Of a stretch of 17,758 nucleotides of DNA, positions 1 to 6,445 are shown in pieces. Every line of letters starts with the position of its first letter. Position 1 is the first letter of the stretch. Both the position numbers and the translations under genes were made by a program. The notes beneath the pieces were generated by a model. That model searched no databases, was not told the DNA's origin, and saw only the letters and a list, made by a program, of their open reading frames with translations. This DNA is from JBBTVO01 sp038058335 (GTDB taxonomy: Bacteria; Patescibacteriota; Microgenomatia; Levybacterales; UBA12049), in the NCBI GenBank assembly GCA_038058335.1, contig JBBUBI010000019.1, forward strand, positions 1 to 17,758, read 5' to 3'.

Positions 1-294
1 AATTGGAATGTAATGGAAGAATATGCCAATCCCCAAAAAGGAGCAAGTCTTGAAGTGAATTTTGAGGCAAAGGAGGTATTTCTAGTAATGCGTAAGACAT
101 CGAGCCCTGCAAGAGTTAAGGTTTTTCTTGACGGTAAAGTTCAATATCCAGGTGAAGATAATAAGGACGGAGTTGTCACCATTGATTCAGATAGATTGTA
201 CAGACTCATAAATCTCCCGACTCCAGGAAGACATTTGCTAAAACTTGAATTTGAAGACAATAGCACTCAGATATTTGCATTCACATTCGGATAG
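1..294 (+). CDS. C-terminal end of a DipZ/thioredoxin-like protein (5' truncated)
   Basis: The frame is open from base 1 (the first codons read N-W-N-V), so the gene begins outside the window and the ATG at 13 is probably internal. About 97 codons remain. The pattern of short beta strands, 'VKVFLDGK', a late 'LYRLINL' and the ending 'FAFTFG' resembles the C-terminal carbohydrate-binding-module-like domain that follows the thioredoxin fold in DipZ and related redoxin proteins. In that family the thioredoxin part, often fused to a CcdA membrane domain, carries the redox-active cysteines; none of it is visible here and the fragment itself has no cysteine. The likely role is extracytoplasmic thiol-disulfide exchange, inferred only from this tail. 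The gene ends in TAG, 51 bases before the next gene on the same strand. Confidence 0.6.
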   Translation, partial: NWNVMEEYANPQKGASLEVNFEAKEVFLVMRKTSSPARVKVFLDGKVQYPGEDNKDGVVTIDSDRLYRLINLPTPGRHLLKLEFEDNSTQIFAFTFG

Positions 295-333
295 TTTTAA
301 TTTCATATCTTCTCAAAACCACATAATAATGTA

Positions 334-339
334 TATAAT
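334..339 (+). promoter_or_regulatory. -10 element for the 2-hydroxyacid dehydrogenase gene
   Basis: A perfect TATAAT ends 6 bases before the ATG at 346. The hexamer 17 bases upstream (311-316, TCTCAA) is a poor -35. Transcription would start at or next to the start codon. No purine-rich ribosome binding site precedes the ATG. Confidence 0.6.
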
Positions 340-345
340 ATAAGT

Positions 346-1338
346 ATGAAAATTAGTTTTTTTGAAGTTGCGCAGTGGGAAAAGTCTGTTTTGTCAAGCA
401 AATTTCCAGATGCTGTTTTTTCGGAAGAAAAGCTTATGGAAGAAAATGTCTCAGATTACAAAGATTCAGAGATAATCTCGTGTTTTATTTATTCTGCCTT
501 GGATAGCAATGTATTAAGCAAATTGGAGAATCTTAAATTGATTTCGATCAGAGGAACAGGTTTTGATAATATTGATCAGGAGTATTGTAAGAGTCATGGA
601 ATAAAAATATCAAATGTCCCCGAATATGGCTCCAGAACTGTTGCGGAGTATACTTTTGCTCTCATTCTAAGCCTGACCAGGAAAATATACCAATCAATTA
701 ATCAATCCAAGGTTCTTGATTTCAATCATAGCAATCTCCGCGGAATTGACTTGTATGGCAAGACGCTGGGAATAATTGGTTTGGGAAAAATAGGTATAAA
801 TGTTGCCGAAATTGCAAAGGGTTTTGGGATGAACATTGTTGTGAATTCGAGAACCAAAAATGCTGATCTTGAAGAAAAATTGGGAATAAGACATGCAGAG
901 CTCGATGAACTCTTGCAGGTTTCGGATATCGTGACTCTTCATCTCCCGCTTACGCCTGAGACGAGTCACTTAATTAACAAGGAGAATATATTGAAATTTA
1001 AGAATGGATCATATTTGATTAATACTGCAAGAGGAGGTCTGATCGATACGGAAACATTGCTGCTAGGACTTGAAAAAGGTATTTTAGCAGGAGTCGCTCT
1101 TGATGTTTTGGAGGAAGAAAAAGAGCTTGCTGAAGAAGCAGAAGTTTTGACAGATAAATTCAAAAAAGAGGCAGATTACGAAAAACTTATCCTAAATCAT
1201 ATTCTCCTGAATCATCCAAAGGTTCTGATAACTCCTCACAATGCTTTTAATTCAGATGAGGCTCTTTCGAGGATTACTGAGAGTACAATAGAAAATATAG
1301 AAGCTTTTATCCGGGGAGTGCCGATTAATCTAGTTTAG
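346..1338 (+). CDS. D-isomer 2-hydroxyacid dehydrogenase, probably D-lactate dehydrogenase
   Basis: NAD-dependent reduction of a 2-keto acid, most likely pyruvate to D-lactate, in the cytoplasm. The 330 residues match the family length. The N-terminal catalytic half is followed by the Rossmann nucleotide-binding motif GLGKIG (145-150). Expected catalytic residues are present: Arg229 in NTARGGLID, Glu258 in DVLEEE and His298 in ITPHNAF. An acidic, lysine-rich stretch between Glu258 and His298 (about 259-285) matches the insertion common in D-lactate dehydrogenases and absent from phosphoglycerate dehydrogenases. The substrate is inferred; another D-2-hydroxyacid remains possible. The last 9 bases overlap the 3' end of the convergent enolase gene, so the two transcripts must overlap. 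Its neighbours, enolase and PEP synthase, fit a lactate-forming end of glycolysis. Confidence 0.88.
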   Translation: MKISFFEVAQWEKSVLSSKFPDAVFSEEKLMEENVSDYKDSEIISCFIYSALDSNVLSKLENLKLISIRGTGFDNIDQEYCKSHGIKISNVPEYGSRTVAEYTFALILSLTRKIYQSINQSKVLDFNHSNLRGIDLYGKTLGIIGLGKIGINVAEIAKGFGMNIVVNSRTKNADLEEKLGIRHAELDELLQVSDIVTLHLPLTPETSHLINKENILKFKNGSYLINTARGGLIDTETLLLGLEKGILAGVALDVLEEEKELAEEAEVLTDKFKKEADYEKLILNHILLNHPKVLITPHNAFNSDEALSRITESTIENIEAFIRGVPINLV

Positions 1339-2505
1339 TTCGTTTCTCTGTATTTGAAGAATCCTATTGAGCTTCGCAATTCGCTCACCTCTTGCGGGTG
1401 ATCCTATTTTTAGTCCATCAGCTCCGGTTCCTAAAGCAAGATCTACTATAAAGTCATCATTTGTTTCTCCACTTCTGTGAGAAACTATTACAAACCATCC
1501 CCATTCCTTCGCAAGTTTTATAGCCTGAATGGTCTCTGTTAAAGTGCCAATCTGATTTGGTTTTATAATTATTCCGTTAATACTTTCCTTTTCCTTGGCT
1601 ATTTTCATTCTCTTTATATTTGTTGTAGTTAGGTCGTCTCCTGCAATAATTGTGTTATTACCAATTGACTCTTTTAGTTTTGAAAAGTTTTCAAAATCCT
1701 CTTCCCCGAAAAGATCTTCAAGATACAAAACATTAAACTTCTTTTTTATTTCCTCGTATGTCTTGATCAATTCCTGACTGGAAACATCCACATTACTTGC
1801 TGCTGCATCCATTCCTAAATCGAACTTGTCAGAAAGTCCCTCTTCATCTATAACTTTCTTGAGTATCTCAAAAGGTGCAAGTTCATCTGGAAAATTTGGC
1901 GCGAATCCTCCCTCATCTCCCAAACAGGAAGCGGTTTTTCCTAAGTTTTTTATCAGATATTTCTTGACAGCCTGATAGATAGAAGCACCCAGCCCTACCG
2001 ACTTTGTAAGATTTTCACCTTTTGAAATTATAATATATTCCTGAAATTTAAGATTGTTTCCTGCATGCATCCCTCCGTTAATTACATTAAGAAAAAGTCT
2101 GGGGTTAGTATTTGCCGAAAGGTTAAATTTTGTTTCCAAATATTTCCAGAGAGGAATGTTTTGAGCAAGAGCTGAGGCGCGGGCACAGTTTATCGAAATT
2201 CCCAAGATTGAATTAGCTCCAAGCCTTGACTTGTCAGGCGTGTTATCTGCTTGAATCATAATATCATCGATCTCATTTTGATCTTCTGGATTCTTGCCGA
2301 TGATAAGGGGAGAGAGAGTTTCTTCAATAGATTCAATTGCTTTATCGGGAAGAACAGATTTTGCTTCAAAAGATCCGACGCTTTTTCCTTGAGGAACTGA
2401 TGCTCTTGAAATAATTCCATTGTCCAGGAATATTTCTGTTTCTATTGTCCACTCACCTCTGGAGTCCAGAATTTTGTACGCTCTAATATTTTTGATCTTT
2501 GCCAT
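1330..2505 (-). CDS. eno: Enolase (phosphopyruvate hydratase), divergent and short
   Basis: Interconverts 2-phosphoglycerate and phosphoenolpyruvate in glycolysis or gluconeogenesis. At 391 residues it is a little shorter than the usual 410-435. The N-terminal ILDSRG motif is present, and counterparts of the yeast active-site residues can be read: Ser42 in the mobile loop, His147, Glu156, catalytic acid/base Glu198 (GDEGGF), metal ligands Asp233, Glu263 and Asp290, catalytic Lys315 (IIKPNQIGTLTET), His343 (VSHRSGE) and Lys366. Some surrounding motifs deviate: the mobile loop reads VPQGKSVG instead of VPSGASTG, GDDLFVTN becomes GDDLTTTN, and the C-terminal motif is IGSPARGER. The start ATG follows the TAA of ppsA with no spacing, so translation is probably coupled. 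There is no promoter between them. The 3' end overlaps the facing dehydrogenase gene. Confidence 0.95.
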   Translation of the reverse strand: MAKIKNIRAYKILDSRGEWTIETEIFLDNGIISRASVPQGKSVGSFEAKSVLPDKAIESIEETLSPLIIGKNPEDQNEIDDIMIQADNTPDKSRLGANSILGISINCARASALAQNIPLWKYLETKFNLSANTNPRLFLNVINGGMHAGNNLKFQEYIIISKGENLTKSVGLGASIYQAVKKYLIKNLGKTASCLGDEGGFAPNFPDELAPFEILKKVIDEEGLSDKFDLGMDAAASNVDVSSQELIKTYEEIKKKFNVLYLEDLFGEEDFENFSKLKESIGNNTIIAGDDLTTTNIKRMKIAKEKESINGIIIKPNQIGTLTETIQAIKLAKEWGWFVIVSHRSGETNDDFIVDLALGTGADGLKIGSPARGERIAKLNRILQIQRNELN

Positions 2506-4923
2506 TTAAAGACTCTGTTCTGTTTGGCTTATCACCTTAATCATTTTAAGAATTGAGTCAGGATTCAAGGAAATGCTTTCGATCCCCTGCTCTATCAAGA
2601 ATTTTGTAAAGTCAGGAAAATCAGAAGGAGCCTGTCCGCATATCCCTACATACTTTCCTTTTGATTTACAAATTCTTATTACTTCACCAATCAGCTTCTT
2701 AACTGCAAGGCTATTTTCATTTTCAATTTTGCTTACGATGCTTGAGTCTCTATCGATGCCCAGGGTAAGTTGAAGCAAATCATTTGACCCGATTGAATAT
2801 CCGTCGAAATAATTAAGAAAGTCATCAGCAAGGAGTATGTTGGAAGGTATTTCACACATCATATAAATTTTGAGATTCGGATCATTTTCTTTGGAAAGAC
2901 CAAATTCGCGAGCAGTCTCAATTACTCTCTTTGATTCCTCAGGGGTTCTGCAGAAGGGAACCATAGGCACTACATTTGATAGTCCCATTTCATTTCTTAC
3001 TTTTAGAATAGCCTTGCATTCAAGACCAAACGCTTCTTTAAAATCAGGGTGGTAGTATCTCGAAGCACCTCTCCATCCCAACATTGGATTTTGTTCAGTT
3101 GGCTCATAGGATTCTCCGCCTATAAGCATTCGGTATTCGTTTGATTTGAAATCAGAGAATCTGATAATTACATCGTTTGGCCAGAAAACTGCCGCAATTT
3201 TAGCTATTCCGGATGCAAGCCGTTCAACATAGAAGTCAATTTTATTTAAGTAGCCTACCGTTAATTTATCAATTTTTTCTATCAGTTCTCTATTGTCAGG
3301 ATTGGTAGTCAGCTTTTCATAATTTATAAGTGCGTTAGGATGAATTTTTATAGTCTCGTTAATTATAAATTCGAGTCTCCCAAGCCCAACGCCTTTAACT
3401 GGAAGAAAATGATATTTGAAGGCTTCATCAGGAGATCCGATGTTTGCCATCAGTTTGGTGCGAATTTGCGGAAGGTTCCCGAGCTCGTGATTAATCTCGG
3501 AAAACTTTAGCTTATTTTTGTATACGATTCCTTCATTTCCTGAAGAGCAGTCTACGGTAATCTCTTGACCATCCGAAAGAGTATTTGTTGCGTTACTCGA
3601 GCCTACGATACATGCAATTCCTAGTTCTCTTGATACGATTGCTGCGTGACTCGTCCTTCCTCCTTCGTCGGTAATAATTGCTGAGGCAATCTTCATAATG
3701 GGCTCCCAGTCAGGGTCTGTGATTCGAGTAACCAGAATATCTCCTTTTTGTATTTTGCCGATATCGTCTGCTTTTTCCAGTACTTTTACAGTGCCTGTTG
3801 CGATTTTTGTGCCGACTGCGATTCCTTTAATCAGAATTTCGCCTTTTTCATCAAGCCTGTATTCTTTGTATATTGTTTCTGCTTGAGCAGAGTGGACGGT
3901 TTCAGGTCTTGCCTGAATTATAAATAGTTCATTCAGTTTTCCGTCTTTCGCCCATTCAATATCCATGGGCTGGTAGTGTCCGTATTTCTCTGAAAAATAT
4001 TTTTCTATTTTGACACACCAATCCGCAAGTTTTAAAATTTCCTCATCTGATAGGGAATAGCTGTTCTTGTCTTCTCCTGAAACATCCGCTTCCTCAATAG
4101 AGCCTCCCTCGCTATAAATCATCTTCTTATTTTTCTCTCCCAGTTTTTTTGAAATAATTGACTTGAATCCTTTTTCAAGAGAGGGTTTGAAGACTACGAA
4201 TTCATCAGGCGTTACCTTTCCTTGAACAATCATTTCTCCAAGTCCGTAAGACGAATTTATGATTACTACTTTGTCAAAGCCTGTCTCCGTATCTATCGTA
4301 AAGGCTACGCCTGACGATGCAAGGTCGGACCTTGCCATCTTCTGAACACCGACTGAAAGATAAACCTTCGTATTTGAAAATCCTTTATCTTTTCTGTATG
4401 AAATTGCCCTGTCGGTAAAAAGAGAAGCTATGCATTTTTTTACAGATATTAAAAGATTTTCAAGACCTGAAACATTCAGAAATGTTTCCTGTTCTCCTGC
4501 AAAAGAAGCTCCGGGAAGATCTTCCGCGGTTGCTGATGATCTAACGGCAACATCCGTATTCTCCTCATAAAGTTCACACAATTTTTGATAGGCTTTTTCG
4601 ATTTCCGCATTTAAAGATTGGGGAAGCTGGGCAGACAGAATAAGATTTCTAATTTCCTCTCCTGCGGCTCGCAAGCTGTCAATATCGTCTTTTTTAATTC
4701 CATCCAGAATATTTTGTATTTTCTCCTCAAGTCCGGCTTCCTGAATAAAAAATTTATAAGCCTGCGAAGTTATTGCAAAACCATTAGGAACGTCAACCCC
4801 CTGATCCTTAAGATGGGCATACATATCTCCCAACGAAGCATTTTTTCCGCCCACAAGGCCTACGTCTTTTATGGAAAGGTCGGCAAACCAAATAACAAAT
4901 GCTCTGTCTCTTGATTCTTCCAT
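2506..4923 (-). CDS. ppsA: Phosphoenolpyruvate synthase (pyruvate, water dikinase)
   Basis: Converts pyruvate, ATP and water to PEP, AMP and phosphate. In organisms without pyruvate kinase it may run in reverse to make ATP, which is an inference here. The 805 residues match the family. Domain order: N-terminal ATP-grasp with GGKNASLGDM (25-34) and the VRSSATAEDLPGASFAGEQ region (128-145); the swivelling phosphohistidine domain with His426 in GGRTSHAAIVSRELG; and the C-terminal PEP/pyruvate barrel with NPMLGWRGASRY (612-623), MCEIPSN (689-695), GSNDLLQLTLGIDRD and the catalytic Cys762 in ICGQAPSD. All key residues are intact. It is the first gene of a two-gene unit with eno. Bases 4316-4334 hold a 19-base palindromic sequence that recurs at 5843-5861. 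Confidence 0.95.
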   Translation of the reverse strand: MEESRDRAFVIWFADLSIKDVGLVGGKNASLGDMYAHLKDQGVDVPNGFAITSQAYKFFIQEAGLEEKIQNILDGIKKDDIDSLRAAGEEIRNLILSAQLPQSLNAEIEKAYQKLCELYEENTDVAVRSSATAEDLPGASFAGEQETFLNVSGLENLLISVKKCIASLFTDRAISYRKDKGFSNTKVYLSVGVQKMARSDLASSGVAFTIDTETGFDKVVIINSSYGLGEMIVQGKVTPDEFVVFKPSLEKGFKSIISKKLGEKNKKMIYSEGGSIEEADVSGEDKNSYSLSDEEILKLADWCVKIEKYFSEKYGHYQPMDIEWAKDGKLNELFIIQARPETVHSAQAETIYKEYRLDEKGEILIKGIAVGTKIATGTVKVLEKADDIGKIQKGDILVTRITDPDWEPIMKIASAIITDEGGRTSHAAIVSRELGIACIVGSSNATNTLSDGQEITVDCSSGNEGIVYKNKLKFSEINHELGNLPQIRTKLMANIGSPDEAFKYHFLPVKGVGLGRLEFIINETIKIHPNALINYEKLTTNPDNRELIEKIDKLTVGYLNKIDFYVERLASGIAKIAAVFWPNDVIIRFSDFKSNEYRMLIGGESYEPTEQNPMLGWRGASRYYHPDFKEAFGLECKAILKVRNEMGLSNVVPMVPFCRTPEESKRVIETAREFGLSKENDPNLKIYMMCEIPSNILLADDFLNYFDGYSIGSNDLLQLTLGIDRDSSIVSKIENENSLAVKKLIGEVIRICKSKGKYVGICGQAPSDFPDFTKFLIEQGIESISLNPDSILKMIKVISQTEQSL

Positions 4924-4929
4924 ATATTA

Positions 4930-4958
4930 AGACTATCAGTATTTTATAATTTCTTCAA
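4930..4958 (-). promoter_or_regulatory. Promoter of ppsA-eno
   Basis: Read on the minus strand: TTGAAG (4953-4958), 17 bases, then TAGTCT (4930-4935), which is preceded by TG at the extended -10 position. The -10 ends 6 bases before the ppsA ATG, so a start at the ATG is predicted. The -10 hexamer is weak (TAnnnT only). Confidence 0.45.
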
Positions 4959-5034
4959 TACATTGAATTTAAAAAATTCGATAATATCGACTAAAATTCA
5001 TCAACCAATAGAACTATAAATTAGATCCTATAGT

Positions 5035-5063
5035 TTGACATTTTGCATCGAATGATTTATAAT
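5035..5063 (+). promoter_or_regulatory. Perfect consensus sigma-70-type promoter
   Basis: TTGACA (5035-5040), exactly 17 bases, then TATAAT (5058-5063). Seven bases later comes the ATG at 5071, where transcription should start, giving a leaderless mRNA. The stretch between -10 and ATG (ATTCTTAAA region) has no Shine-Dalgarno sequence. Confidence 0.85.
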
Positions 5064-5070
5064 TCTTAAA

Positions 5071-5565
5071 ATGTCTTTATTTGAACTTGAAAAAACACGG
5101 CAAATGCCTAGCTCAAGCGATGTTTTAGAATCGACAGAAGTCCCTAGAAGTATCGTTAGACTTGAATTACCGGAAGTCATGTCCGGCGTAAGGTTAGGCA
5201 TGCATACTGATACCATTGGAAATCTGTTAAGGACTTTAACGGATATTCCTGAAGCTCCTGATCTTCTTTTTGAATCCCGGGTTCTTAGTCCCTCGCAGAG
5301 ACGTGAACTTGATAGAAATAGGTCGTACAGATTTTATATGAGTGGAAGAGTTGTCCGCTCGGGAAATGATTTGGGGATAGTTCTTGAGGCAGGTTTCAAT
5401 CCTGCAAGTGAGGATGTCAGCAGATGGGCAAGTTCACCCTTTAGCCCCAGTACGTTGTCCAGAAGAATTGGTTACAAAGTCTCTTACATTGATTTAAACG
5501 GACGTATGCCCGGAGATCCATCCGATCAATATATGTTAAGAGGAGCAATTGGTGGATGTAATTAG
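5071..5565 (+). CDS. Unknown soluble protein, 164 residues before an in-frame TAG
   Basis: I do not recognise this protein. It has no signal peptide or membrane segment. It is rich in Ser, Arg and Leu, with patches such as RSIVRLELPEVMSG (26-39), SQRRELDRNRSYRFYMSGR and a Gly/Pro-rich end ending in Cys-Asn. The start at 5071 is fixed by the consensus promoter, whose predicted start point is the ATG. Reading stops at TAG (5563-5565), but the same frame then stays open for 83 more codons to TAA at 5815-5817, and that tail looks like protein. The 164-residue product is therefore probably a truncated form of a protein of about 248 residues. It stands alone, divergent from ppsA. Confidence 0.6.
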   Translation: MSLFELEKTRQMPSSSDVLESTEVPRSIVRLELPEVMSGVRLGMHTDTIGNLLRTLTDIPEAPDLLFESRVLSPSQRRELDRNRSYRFYMSGRVVRSGNDLGIVLEAGFNPASEDVSRWASSPFSPSTLSRRIGYKVSYIDLNGRMPGDPSDQYMLRGAIGGCN

Positions 5566-5817
5566 TTAAATATAGGATCAGATAACGTAAGTCCATCAAG
5601 ACTGGCCGCAATTGCAGAGGAGATAAAACGAAGACTCTCAGAATTGGATCTTGGAGTTTTAGGTGTACCTGTTTTGCCTATTCCGCCATCAAGCAACTTT
5701 TACAAGATATACCAAAATCCAATCCCCAAAAATACTTTCGGCAATATTATTTTAAATTATAGTCAAAATGACCTTGACAAATATCTATCTAATAATATAA
5801 TCATTAAAAAAAATTAA
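5566..5817 (+). pseudogene. In-frame continuation of the 5071 gene beyond a TAG
   Basis: The 83 codons after TAG 5563-5565 stay in the same frame with no further stop until TAA 5815-5817. The translation contains an amphipathic helix-like stretch (SRLAAIAEEIKRRLSELDLG), then a Pro-rich linker (VPVLPIPPSS) and a polar Asn/Lys-rich end. This reads like the natural C-terminus of the upstream protein. A nonsense mutation or base-calling error is the simplest cause; suppression or readthrough is possible. General UAG recoding is unlikely because TAG ends several intact genes here (1338, 6446, 12420). Confidence 0.6.
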
Positions 5818-5842
5818 TCCGCAGTATAGTAAAAAAATGTGT

Positions 5843-5861
5843 GATGCAAGGTCGGACCTTG
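5843..5861. repeat. 19-base palindromic sequence shared with ppsA
   Basis: GATGCAAGGTCGGACCTTG occurs here and at 4316-4334 inside ppsA, read on the same strand. The core CAAGGTC-G-GACCTTG is a 7-bp inverted repeat. The similarity continues with mismatches (c/t, cat, c/t, tt). Here it lies between the broken unknown gene and the end of the L,D-transpeptidase gene. Confidence 0.7.
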
Positions 5862-5879
5862 TCATTTCTTGTCATTTTC

Positions 5880-5966
5880 AAATCTCGGTATTACAATTAA
5901 ATAAGCGATTCTTTCACTTCATTCGCAATCACAGAGGCATCGTCCTGAGGAGACGCGTGCGGTGGA
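5880..5966. repeat. Extragenic REP-like element
   Basis: No gene is seen between 5818 and 5966. The minus-strand reading contains GATTGCGAATGAAGTGAAAG, resembling the widespread 'ATTGCGAA(TG/GC)AAGTGAAGC' type of extragenic repeat. Next to it is an imperfect hairpin (GCATCGTC, loop CTGAGGA, GACGCGTGC, about 5938-5962). It sits immediately after the L,D-transpeptidase stop and might act as a transcript end. The family assignment is from memory, not a search. Confidence 0.4.
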
Positions 5967-6413
5967 TTACCAAACCTCAACGCGTGTGCCGACCTGCGCC
6001 CAGTCGAAAACTTTTTGTGCCATATCAAGCGGAAGATTAACGCATCCATTGCTTCTTCTTGTCCCAAAGTTATTGTGCCAATAAGCACCATGAACAGCGT
6101 ACCCTTGATAAAAATATAGAGTATTGGGCACATCTTTGTAATGGTATTTTCCGATATAGGGAGAGACGCCACGCATATCGCCCAGTGCGACTTTCTTATA
6201 AACCTTAAAACTTCCTTTTACAGTTGGAGATTTGGGAAGTCCGGTTGAAGCCTTGGTTTGAAGAATAATTCTTCCGCCCTCCCATGCAGTAAGAGTCTGG
6301 CTTCCCGTATCAACGGTAATCATTTTGTCTGTTGTGTAAATCCCCTCTGCAAGAGCGGTCGACGGAAGAAGTAGAAATAAGAAGGTAAGAAAAAATAAGA
6401 GCAGATATTTCAT
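5967..6413 (-). CDS. Secreted L,D-transpeptidase (YkuD domain)
   Basis: Makes 3-3 cross-links in peptidoglycan, or attaches other amines to it, outside the membrane. Residues 1-22 form a Sec signal peptide: a Leu/Phe-rich core and cleavage after ALA (STALA|EG). The rest is a minimal YkuD domain with no PG-binding or LysM domain. The active site is read at His108 (VHGAYWHNNFG) and Ser121-Asn122-Gly123-Cys124 (RRSNGCVNL), with Cys124 the nucleophile. The usual motif is S/T-H-G-C, so the His before Gly-Cys is Asn here; this variant is known in some lineages and need not abolish activity. At 148 residues the protein is short but appears complete. It lies 32 bases after the glycoside hydrolase gene on the same strand and also has its own -10. 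Confidence 0.88.
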   Translation of the reverse strand: MKYLLLFFLTFLFLLLPSTALAEGIYTTDKMITVDTGSQTLTAWEGGRIILQTKASTGLPKSPTVKGSFKVYKKVALGDMRGVSPYIGKYHYKDVPNTLYFYQGYAVHGAYWHNNFGTRRSNGCVNLPLDMAQKVFDWAQVGTRVEVW

Positions 6414-6421
6414 TCAACTCA

Positions 6422-6430
6422 AGTATATCA
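6422..6430 (-). promoter_or_regulatory. Extended -10 for the L,D-transpeptidase gene
   Basis: On the minus strand TGATATACT (TG, one base, TATACT at 6422-6427) ends 8 bases before the ATG. There is no good -35. It lies in the 32-base gap after the hydrolase gene, so the transpeptidase may have both read-through and its own leaderless transcript. Confidence 0.45.
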
Positions 6431-6445
6431 GAAAGAAAATATAGC

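Noticed and set aside
5563..5565. TAG as a sense codon (stop-codon reassignment)
   Set aside because: TAG ends several complete genes in the window (dehydrogenase, eno, glycoside hydrolase, greA), so general reassignment is not supported; only local readthrough or mutation remains.
5837..6172. Reading frames on both strands over the repeat downstream of the L,D-transpeptidase gene
   Set aside because: They cover REP-like DNA and the antisense or shifted frame of the transpeptidase; no family resemblance.
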